A stretch of DNA of 7,005 nucleotides, taken from Tannerella sp. (lineage in GTDB: Bacteria; Bacteroidota; Bacteroidia; Bacteroidales; Tannerellaceae). A model generated the notes under the pieces. It was not told the DNA's origin. It did not search any database and saw only the letters and a program-made list of their open reading frames with translations. Below are positions 1 through 7,005 of this stretch, one piece after another. Made by a program: the position numbers and the translations under genes. The stretch is from NCBI GenBank assembly GCA_031263835.1, contig JAISEZ010000217.1, positions 1-7,005 of the forward strand, in the 5' to 3' direction. Position 1 is the stretch's first letter. Every line of letters starts with the position of its first letter.

Positions 1-17
1 CACTAACCACTAATCAC
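1..17 (-). repeat. Heptamer-like repeat overlapping the protease stop codon
   Basis: On the minus strand this end reads agtgatt-agtggtt-agtg, and its TGA is the stop codon of the protease gene (16-14). Thirteen bases (4-16, tgattagtggtta on the minus strand) recur exactly at 3362-3374 on the plus strand. The protease gene is therefore bracketed by a 13-bp inverted pair of this repeat type. The repeat may continue past the window edge. Confidence 0.6.
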
Positions 18-3000
18 TGATTCCATGTTCTTGGGGTGGGGACTTTGGGCAGGGGTTTGCGGTTTTTCAGTTCGTCCATCACCTCCCGGATGGCGCGGTC
101 GAGCTGTTCGTCCTGGCCGTTCCATTCCCTGATCGGGTCGTTGTCCACACGGATATCCGGGTCGACGCCGTAGTTTTCGATGATCCAGTCGCCCGTTTTC
201 ACGTCGTAGCTGGTGAAGAACGGCACGCGCAAATCCGTTCCGTCGATAAAAGGCAGCGAACCGCTGATGCCGACAATGCCGCCCCACGTGCGGGTACCAA
301 TCAGCTTGCCCAGCTTCAGCGCGCGGAATCCCCACGGAAACAGGTCGCCGTCCGAGGCGGAATACTTGTTAATCAGACAGACTTTAGGCCCGACCTGTAC
401 GGCGTCGGGCACCGTCCCCGTATGCGTCGAACCGCGGCGCATCGTCATCCGGTAGGGTTCGCGCGCCAGACGTTCGAGTATCATCGGCGACACATTGCCG
501 CCGCCATTGGCGCGGTCGTCGATAATCAACCCTTCCCTGTCCAGCTGCGGGTAGAAATAGCGGGCAAATTCAATCAGCCCTTCGGGGCCCATGTCCGGGA
601 TGTAGATGTAGCCGATTCGTCCGTTCGAAGCGCTGTCCACTTTCGCGATATTCTCCCGTACCCATTGATGGTGATAGAGCGGATATTCGTCATCCAGCGG
701 ACGGATTACCACTTTCCGGGCGCCCTTCAGTTCAGGCTTGCCGTTGAGCAGAAGCTCGACGGGCACACTGGCTTTCCCGACCAGCAGGACGTACAGGTCT
801 TTCACGCTGTTGGCCGGTACGCCATCCACCGCCACGATAAAGTCGCCTTCGCGCGCCTCGATGCCGGGGTCGGTCAGAGGTGAACGCAGGGACTTGTTCC
901 ACGAAACGCCGGGCAGAATCTTCTCCAGCCGGAAGAAACCGCTCCCGTCGCGCGAAATCTGCGCGCCCAGCAGCCCGGTGGCGATGCGTCCGGGACGCTC
1001 CATCTCGCCGGTCGTGATGTAGGCGTGTCCGCAATTCAGTTCGCCAATCATCTCGCCGATGACGTAATTCAAGTCCAGACGGTTCTTTACGTGCGGCAGC
1101 CATACGGCGTATTTCTCCTTCATCGCTTTCCAGTCCACGCCGTGCATGTTTTCAACATAAAACCCGTCACGGAAGGCGCGCCAGGCTTCATCGAACACCT
1201 GCGCCCATTCCTGCGGATAATCGGTCGCCATCTTCATGTTCGACAAATCCACCGCGTCCTTCAGGTCGGCCTTTCCCGACGGGACAGCCGTTACGAACAG
1301 CCGGTTGCGGTCTTTGGAGAACAGCGCCTTCCGGCGTCCCGGCTCGACGGTCATCGACGCGCCGTCCGCCACGCTTTCCTCCTTCCGTTTGCTCAGGTCG
1401 TAGAGATAGGTGGAACCGCCGCGCGTGTAATAGACGCTGTTTCCGTCCGAATAAAAATTCCCGTACTGTCCCGAAGATACGGGAATCCGGACGATGCGGT
1501 CCGCCAGTCCGTCGGGGTCGATGACTACCGTCGCTTCGCTGCCTTTGCTTTCGGGGGCTTTTTTGCCGTCTTTCTTTTCCGGCGTCTCCTTACCGCTGCT
1601 TTCCGCTTTCTCCGGCGCTTCCGCGTCCATTTCCAGCAAAGGCGAAGGGGTATCCTTCCTCAGCAAAGCCAGATATACGCCGTTGTCATTCCCGAACACG
1701 TGATTCCACTCCAGCGCACCGTACACCGGACTGAAATCGCGCCTGGAAGCGAATACGATGTACTTCCCGTCCGTGCTGAACACCGGCGAAAAGGATTCGT
1801 ACCAGCGGTCGGTCACCGGATATTCCTTCTTCTCCGTCAGGCTGTACACATACACCGCGTCAAATTCGTTTTCAATCATTTTCGTATAGGTTAGCCACTT
1901 GCTGTCCGGCGAAAAATGCACGTCGCGAGGTTCGCCGAGCGGTTCCTGCAGGAGCGCCGTTCGCTGTTTCGCGGCTACCGTCAGGAGGTTGATGCGGTTC
2001 CTGCGGTCGGTGTAAACAATGGACCTGCTGTCCGGACTCCATTCAAAACGACGGATATAGGTATCATTATCCTTTGTCAGCTGTTCCGGTTCGCCCCCTT
2101 CGGCCGGCTGCACGTAAAGCTCCGTTTCGCCGGTCGCATCCGAAATATATGCGATTAACTTTCCGTCGGGCGACCACTGCGCCTGACGTTCGTGCGCGCC
2201 GGGCGAGCGGGTGATGTTTTTTGTCGCGCCTTTGTCGGCAGGCAGGTTGAATACCTCCCCGCGCGCCGTGACGGCCAGCCGTTCCCCGTCGGGCGAGAGG
2301 CTGGCAGCCGTCAGGTAATTCCGTCCCTCCTTGATTTCGCTGCGGGCATAGACCAGGTCGGAGGCCAGGGTGACGGTTATCTTTTCCGCCTTTTTGCCTG
2401 CCGGCTCCAGTTTATACAGGTACCCTCCGTTCTCGAAGACGATGAGCCGGCCGTTCGTACTCGGGAACTTCACGTCGTATTCCGTGAAGTCCGTCACTTT
2501 CGAAACCTCCTTCGTCCCTGTGTGATAGACAAACACGTTCATGGTACGGTCGCGGTCGGACAGGAAATAGATTTCCTCTCCTATCCACATCGGAAAAATG
2601 TCCTGCGCGTCGTTGGCGGTGATATTTTCGACCGTCTGTCCGGCGGAATCATATATCCGGATGTCGTCCGCCATGCCGCCCCGGTAGTATTTCCATGTGC
2701 GGAATTCGCGCATGACGCAATTGTATGCCAGCCGTTTCCCGTCCGGCGAGTAGCTGCAAAAACCGCCTTCGGGCAGGGGAACAGGCTCGGAAAGGCCGCC
2801 TTCCCTGTCCACCGTGTAGAGCCGGCCGTCGAAACCGCTGCCGATACGGTTGCGGTAGAGGATGCGGCGGCTGTCCGGCGTCCAGGTCATCACGATATTG
2901 TTCGGCCCCATGCGGTCGCCCAGGTCGTCGCGGCGGTTGGTGGCCGTGTAAGTCACGCGCAGCGGCTCGCCGCCTTCCGAGGGAATGACATATACTTCCG

Positions 3001-3256
3001 TATTTCCGTCATACTGACCTGTAAATGCGATGTTTTTCCCGTCCGGCGAAAACCGGGGAAACATCTCGTAACCCACATGCGAGGTCAATCGCCGGGCTTC
3101 GCCGCCCGTCAGCGGCGCCTTATACAAATCGCCGGCATACGTAAACACCACGTCGCGACCGTCGGTGGTCGGAAAACGCAGTAACCGCGCCTCGTCCGCT
3201 GCATTCGTCCACAGAGGAATGCAAGCCATCCAGAAAAATAATATTCGTTTCATCAT
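14..3256 (-). CDS. Tricorn-like S41 family serine protease, secreted
   Basis: 1080 aa, close to the length of archaeal tricorn, which degrades oligopeptides. The N-terminus (M-M-K-R, hydrophobic stretch, T17-N18-A19) looks like a Sec signal peptide cleaved near residue 19, so the protein probably acts in the periplasm. Residues about 25-540 are beta-propeller sequence with repeated SPDG/SPDS turns (near 70, 170, 321, 362, 408, 450). A charged Lys/Glu-rich linker spans about 544-575. A tricorn C1-like region follows (680-750), then a PDZ domain (about 757-850, GDFIVAVDG) and the S41 catalytic domain (870-1060). Expected catalytic residues are present: H744 in NCGHAY, S968 in SASDGD with D969 next to it, and E1027 in ENYGVDPD. 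These match tricorn H746, S965/D966 and E1023; tricorn S745 is replaced by G743. The start is ATGATG at 3256-3251; either Met is possible. No SD is seen, only an A/T-rich leader. The family is secure; the substrate is unknown. Confidence 0.95.
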   Translation of the reverse strand: MMKRILFFWMACIPLWTNAADEARLLRFPTTDGRDVVFTYAGDLYKAPLTGGEARRLTSHVGYEMFPRFSPDGKNIAFTGQYDGNTEVYVIPSEGGEPLRVTYTATNRRDDLGDRMGPNNIVMTWTPDSRRILYRNRIGSGFDGRLYTVDREGGLSEPVPLPEGGFCSYSPDGKRLAYNCVMREFRTWKYYRGGMADDIRIYDSAGQTVENITANDAQDIFPMWIGEEIYFLSDRDRTMNVFVYHTGTKEVSKVTDFTEYDVKFPSTNGRLIVFENGGYLYKLEPAGKKAEKITVTLASDLVYARSEIKEGRNYLTAASLSPDGERLAVTARGEVFNLPADKGATKNITRSPGAHERQAQWSPDGKLIAYISDATGETELYVQPAEGGEPEQLTKDNDTYIRRFEWSPDSRSIVYTDRRNRINLLTVAAKQRTALLQEPLGEPRDVHFSPDSKWLTYTKMIENEFDAVYVYSLTEKKEYPVTDRWYESFSPVFSTDGKYIVFASRRDFSPVYGALEWNHVFGNDNGVYLALLRKDTPSPLLEMDAEAPEKAESSGKETPEKKDGKKAPESKGSEATVVIDPDGLADRIVRIPVSSGQYGNFYSDGNSVYYTRGGSTYLYDLSKRKEESVADGASMTVEPGRRKALFSKDRNRLFVTAVPSGKADLKDAVDLSNMKMATDYPQEWAQVFDEAWRAFRDGFYVENMHGVDWKAMKEKYAVWLPHVKNRLDLNYVIGEMIGELNCGHAYITTGEMERPGRIATGLLGAQISRDGSGFFRLEKILPGVSWNKSLRSPLTDPGIEAREGDFIVAVDGVPANSVKDLYVLLVGKASVPVELLLNGKPELKGARKVVIRPLDDEYPLYHHQWVRENIAKVDSASNGRIGYIYIPDMGPEGLIEFARYFYPQLDREGLIIDDRANGGGNVSPMILERLAREPYRMTMRRGSTHTGTVPDAVQVGPKVCLINKYSASDGDLFPWGFRALKLGKLIGTRTWGGIVGISGSLPFIDGTDLRVPFFTSYDVKTGDWIIENYGVDPDIRVDNDPIREWNGQDEQLDRAIREVMDELKNRKPLPKVPTPRTWNQ

Positions 3257-3315
3257 CCATTGTGTATTTAAAAATAAAACTCCGTCAACTTCATAACTCC
3301 TTTCAGTTGCCGGGA

Positions 3316-3353
3316 CAAAGGTACAATTTTTTCAGGGTGCATCTCATACAAAA
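3316..3353 (-). promoter_or_regulatory. Probable Bacteroidota-type promoter of the protease gene
   Basis: Read on the minus strand, TACCTTTG at 3323-3316 fits the Bacteroidota -7 consensus TAnnTTTG. TTTTG at 3353-3349 could serve as the -33 element. The spacing between the boxes is 25 nt, longer than the roughly 19-23 nt usually described, so the -33 assignment is weak. Transcription would start near 3310, giving a leader of about 55 nt that is A/T-rich just before the ATG. Confidence 0.55.
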
Positions 3354-3363
3354 CGGGGCAATG

Positions 3364-3398
3364 ATTAGTGGTTAACGGTTAACGGTTAATGGTTAATG
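3364..3398. repeat. Heptamer microsatellite, gttaa(c/t)g type
   Basis: Five 7-bp units in a row: attagtg (degenerate), gttaacg, gttaacg, gttaatg, gttaatg. One more gttaacg occurs at 3441-3447, directly before the 23-bp array. The block starts about 11 bp upstream of the proposed -33 element of the protease gene, so a change in copy number would alter the sequence just upstream of that promoter. Any effect on expression is conjecture. Confidence 0.85.
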
Positions 3399-3413
3399 CG
3401 AATCGGCAGTCAG

Positions 3414-3434
3414 GCATCGTCCGGAAACAAACAA
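3414..3434 (+). repeat. Left copy of a 21-bp direct repeat flanking the 23-bp array
   Basis: This copy matches 3818-3838 at 18 of 21 positions. The three differences are all C here and T in the right copy. It begins gcatcgtccggaaac. Bases 3419-3427 (gtccggaaa) are also the exact reverse complement of 3843-3851 (tttccggac), so the array has both direct and inverted flanking similarity. It ends 13 bp before the first 23-bp unit. Confidence 0.75.
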
Positions 3435-3447
3435 AACCGGGTTAACG

Positions 3448-3516
3448 GTGAACATCTCACCAGCATGTGGGTGAACGTCTCACCAGCATGTAGGTGAACG
3501 TCTCACCAGCATGTGG
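3448..3516. repeat. Array family A, three units
   Basis: Units start at 3448, 3471 and 3494, with loop AT in the hairpin core. The three differ at only two positions: a/g at unit position 7 and g/a at position 22. They share the left part gtgaacgtct with the first B units, which suggests that A and B diverged from a common unit. Confidence 0.9.
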
Positions 3517-3654
3517 GTGAACGTCTCCCTAACCTGTTAGTGAACGTCTCCCTAACCTGTTAGTGAGCGTCTCCCTAACCTGTTAGTGAGCATCTCCCTA
3601 ACCTGTTAGTGAGCGTCTCCCTAACCTGTTAGTGAGCGTCTCCCTAACCTGTTA
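3517..3654. repeat. Array family B, six units
   Basis: Units start at 3517, 3540, 3563, 3586, 3609 and 3632. The core stem ctaac/gttag is perfect, with loop CT. The first two units read gtgaacgtct; the later ones read gtgagcgtct, with gtgagcatct in the fourth. The a-to-g change adds a ctc/gag pair to the stem. Near identity of neighbours points to recent expansion by unit duplication. Confidence 0.9.
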
Positions 3655-3677
3655 GTGAGCGTCTCCCTAACAGGTAG
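3655..3677. repeat. Hybrid unit joining families B and C
   Basis: The left part is B type (through ctaac at 3667-3671) and the right part is C type (aggtag, 3672-3677). The switch falls in the 2-nt loop of the hairpin core. Its own core pairs poorly, but the hairpins formed with the neighbouring units on either side stay intact. Confidence 0.85.
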
Positions 3678-3815
3678 AGGAGCATCTCCTCAGCAGGTAG
3701 AGGAGCATCTCCTCAGCAGGTAGAGGAGCGCCTCCTCAGCAGGTAGAGGAGCGCCTCCTCAGCAGGTAGAGGAGCACCTCCTCAGCAGGTAGAGGAGCGC
3801 CTCCTCAGCAGGCTA
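3678..3815. repeat. Array family C, six units, last one degenerate
   Basis: Units start at 3678, 3701, 3724, 3747, 3770 and 3793. The arms ctcctc and gaggag alternate along the block with loops of 8 nt (agcaggta) and 3 nt (cat, cgc or cac), so each arm could pair with the arm on either side. The last unit ends cta instead of tag and has no following gaggag, so its core hairpin is lost at the array edge. Confidence 0.9.
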
Positions 3816-3817
3816 AA

Positions 3818-3838
3818 GCATTGTCTGGAAATAAACAA
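3818..3838 (+). repeat. Right copy of the 21-bp direct repeat flanking the array
   Basis: This is 18/21 identical to 3414-3434. It begins 2 bp after the last 23-bp unit and overlaps the left arm of the hairpin at 3823-3851. Confidence 0.75.
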
Positions 3839-3851
3839 TACATTTCCGGAC
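3823..3851. repeat. Hairpin at the right edge of the array
   Basis: A 10-bp stem pairs 3823-3832 (gtctggaaat) with 3842-3851 (atttccggac), with one G-T wobble and a 9-nt loop. No T run follows on either strand, so it does not look like an intrinsic terminator. Its right arm is also complementary to 3419-3427 on the far side of the array. Confidence 0.65.
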
Positions 3852-3892
3852 TGCTTTGCTTCGTGCCGGGAGGCGGGGGCTACCCCCTGCGG

Positions 3893-3960
3893 AAAAAAAC
3901 GCCGCCGCTGCCGCCAGCCGTCCTCGCTGTTCACAGGGACGGTCGGCGGTTGCGGCGGCG
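3893..3960 (-). terminator. Rho-independent terminator of the E1 gene transcript
   Basis: The two 24-bp arms, 3900-3923 and 3937-3960, match as an inverted repeat at 20 of 24 positions, with a 13-nt loop (3924-3936). Read on the minus strand, the GC-rich hairpin is followed directly by seven T's (3899-3893). This polarity suits the E1 gene, whose stop lies 267 bp upstream. The stem is longer than most intrinsic terminators. A smaller ggggg-cta-ccccc hairpin lies just past it at 3875-3887. Confidence 0.75.
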
Positions 3961-3964
3961 CTTC

Positions 3965-4006
3965 ATTCTCCGTTCTCCATTCTCCATTCTCAATTCTCCA
4001 TTCTCA
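3965..4006. repeat. Heptamer microsatellite, attctcc type
   Basis: Six 7-bp units in a row: attctcc, gttctcc, attctcc, attctca, attctcc, attctca. It lies between the terminator hairpin and the block of small hairpins, inside the probable 3' untranslated region of the E1 transcript. The 8-bp repeats at 4195-4226 have a closely related sequence. Confidence 0.85.
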
Positions 4007-4017
4007 CCCGCTTTACC

Positions 4018-4150
4018 TGTCGCAGCTGCACCGGCCCGAACAGTCCCGAGGGCAACAGGGCGTCGTCTCTGCGCCAGTGGCGCCAGCCGCAATGCTGTCG
4101 GCATTCCCTCTGTCGCATTTGCGACGGTCACAATGCTGTCAGAGTAGCTT
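4018..4150 (-). other. Non-coding block with several small hairpins
   Basis: I recognise no gene here. It contains the palindrome gcagctgc (4022-4029) and hairpins gcgcc-agt-ggcgc (4071-4083), aatgc-tgtcg-gcatt (4091-4105) and gtcgc-attt-gcgac (4112-4125). The last lies within a wider ctctg/cagag pair (4108-4112 with 4140-4144). The 10-mer caatgctgtc occurs twice (4090-4099 and 4131-4140). It would be transcribed as part of the E1 3' untranslated region. It could be a dispersed intergenic repeat or a structured RNA; neither can be decided from one copy. Confidence 0.45.
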
Positions 4151-4162
4151 CGAGCGGAAATA

Positions 4163-4202
4163 TGAGAATGCAAAAATGAATTGCCTCATTTTCACATTCT
4201 CA
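4163..4202. repeat. Long inverted repeat just downstream of the E1 stop
   Basis: An 8-bp outer stem (tgagaatg 4163-4170 with cattctca 4195-4202) and a 7-bp inner stem (aaaatga 4173-4179 with tcatttt 4186-4192) are separated by a 2x2 mismatch, with a 6-nt loop. No T run follows on the minus strand, so I do not call it a terminator. It may protect the 3' end of the mRNA. Confidence 0.65.
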
Positions 4203-4226
4203 AATTCTCACATTCCCACATTATTT
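4195..4226. repeat. Octamer repeats abutting the E1 stop codon
   Basis: Four 8-bp units: cattctca, aattctca, cattccca and cattattt (degenerate). The block ends at the base before the minus-strand TGA of the E1 gene (4229-4227), and its first unit is also the right arm of the 40-bp inverted repeat. Confidence 0.7.
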
Positions 4227-6704
<2,478 letters not shown>

Positions 6705-6774
6705 AATGTAATAACTTTTGATTTGTTGATTCTATACTTGTAATATATTTATATCATTGATTTTATGATTGGAG
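6705..6774 (-). other. AT-rich gap between DUF4180 and E1 genes
   Basis: Seventy very AT-rich bases between two genes on the same strand. I find no TAnnTTTG match on the minus strand and no terminator. A weak atcat/atgat hairpin (6753-6757 with 6765-6769) is the only structure. Whether E1 has its own promoter here or is read through from DUF4180 cannot be told. Confidence 0.4.
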
Positions 6775-7005
6775 TTATGGATTTAATAACTCTTTTGCTT
6801 TTTCTGCCGTATCCGCAAATACGATTTTTCTGTATCTATTGCTCTCGCGAATGAAATCGTGAAGGCTTTTGCTTTGATATACCGAAAAATCGCCGACTAT
6901 ACCCAGTCGCATATTGTAATTGACGATTTTTTGCAGCATCTCTCCGGCCAGTCCCGTCTTCAGGTCAAAGAAGGCGGGATTTAATTGTTTGCTGTTTATT
7001 ATTAA
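6775..7005 (-). CDS. DUF4180 family protein, C-terminal part (5' end outside window)
   Basis: An open frame runs from the window edge to TAA at 6777-6775, giving 76 residues. The sequence reads INSKQLNPAFFDLKTGLAGE, then MLQKIVNYNMRLGIVGDFS, then SKSLHDFIRESN. From memory this is the DUF4180 signature: FFDL-TGLAGE, LQK-NY, L-IVGDFS, SKSL-DFI-ESN. The family is about 110-120 aa, so roughly 35-45 N-terminal residues lie beyond the edge. Function is unknown; it is usually a small single-domain soluble protein. GC is about 39%, far below the adjoining E1 gene, which suggests a different origin. No frameshift or stop is seen in the visible part. Confidence 0.88.
   Translation of the reverse strand, partial: LIINSKQLNPAFFDLKTGLAGEMLQKIVNYNMRLGIVGDFSVYQSKSLHDFIRESNRYRKIVFADTAEKAKELLNP

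Larger units (their letters stand above)
3448..3815. repeat. Tandem array of sixteen 23-bp palindromic units
   Basis: Sixteen contiguous 23-bp units with no spacer occupy exactly 368 bp, in the order A x3, B x6, one B/C hybrid, C x6. Each unit carries an 18-bp hairpin core (8-bp arms, 2-nt loop). The cores are tcaccagcatgtgggtga (A), tccctaacctgttagtga (B) and tcctcagcaggtagagga (C). Pairing is kept although the arms differ: arm pair 3 is A-T in A and C-G in C, pair 4 is C-G in A and B but T-A in C, and pair 5 is C-G in A and C but T-A in B. The period is not a multiple of 3 and the units contain tag and tga, so a coding role is unlikely. It is not a CRISPR, as there are no unique spacers. 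Function is unknown; a protein-binding array, a structured RNA or a recombination-prone minisatellite are all possible. Confidence 0.95.

Noticed and set aside
2192..3184. 330-codon plus-strand frame, and other plus frames between 213 and 3184
   Set aside because: All are antisense shadows of the protease gene, which has full-length domain support.
3200..3256. Lipoprotein signal in the protease N-terminus (Cys12)
   Set aside because: The residues before Cys12 (W-M-A) do not make a lipobox, and T-N-A at 17-19 is a better signal peptidase I site.
3448..3815. CRISPR array
   Set aside because: Repeat units touch each other with no unique spacers, and no cas gene is present.
3931..4173. 80-codon minus-strand frame in the gap
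   Set aside because: It runs through the hairpin block, the heptamers and into the terminator stem. Its low-complexity end (ENGELRMENGERRM) is only translated heptamer repeat.
3821..4179. Two overlapping plus-strand frames of about 108 codons
   Set aside because: They cross the terminator inverted repeat and the heptamers, show no family signature and have no promoter or start context.
4163..4202. Second intrinsic terminator for E1
   Set aside because: The stem is AT-rich and no T run follows on the minus strand; the 3893-3960 hairpin fits far better.
6705..6774. Promoter for the E1 gene
   Set aside because: The gap is AT-rich, but no TAnnTTTG with a TTTG at suitable spacing is found on the minus strand.

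Overview
The window reads as chromosomal DNA of a Bacteroidota, most likely Bacteroidales. Support: a secreted tricorn-type protease and a fused E1 alpha/beta 2-oxoacid dehydrogenase, both of types I associate with this group; a TAnnTTTG-type -7 promoter element instead of a TATAAT box; no Shine-Dalgarno sequences before the two visible starts; and heptamer microsatellites between genes. GC is about 57-60% in samples of the protease gene and about 63-70% in samples of the E1 gene. That would suit a higher-GC genus such as Alistipes, but the genus is only a guess.

Layout. All three genes are on the minus strand. From right to left: the C-terminal end of a DUF4180 protein (6775-7005, 5' part outside the window, about 39% GC); a 70-bp AT-rich gap; a complete 825-codon fused E1 gene (4227-6704); a 970-bp non-coding region (3257-4226); and a complete 1080-codon tricorn-like S41 protease with a signal peptide (14-3256). 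The protease stop codon lies inside a heptamer-like repeat at the left edge.

The 970-bp intergenic region is the most unusual part. On the E1 side, read on the minus strand, it holds octamer repeats touching the E1 stop, a 40-bp hairpin, a block of small hairpins, a heptamer array, and a large GC-rich hairpin followed by seven T's that should terminate E1 transcription. Beyond that is a 368-bp tandem array of sixteen 23-bp units in three ordered sequence families. All three families keep the same hairpin although the arm sequences differ, with paired two-sided changes. The array is bracketed by a 21-bp imperfect direct repeat and by a 9-bp perfect inverted repeat. Next come heptamers of the gttaa(c/t)g type, and then the probable protease promoter.

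The genes do not form an obvious pathway. The protease is probably periplasmic and degrades peptides. The E1 enzyme is cytoplasmic, and its E2 and E3 partners are not in the window. No complete new multi-gene system is visible. The covarying repeat array is the best candidate for something undescribed.
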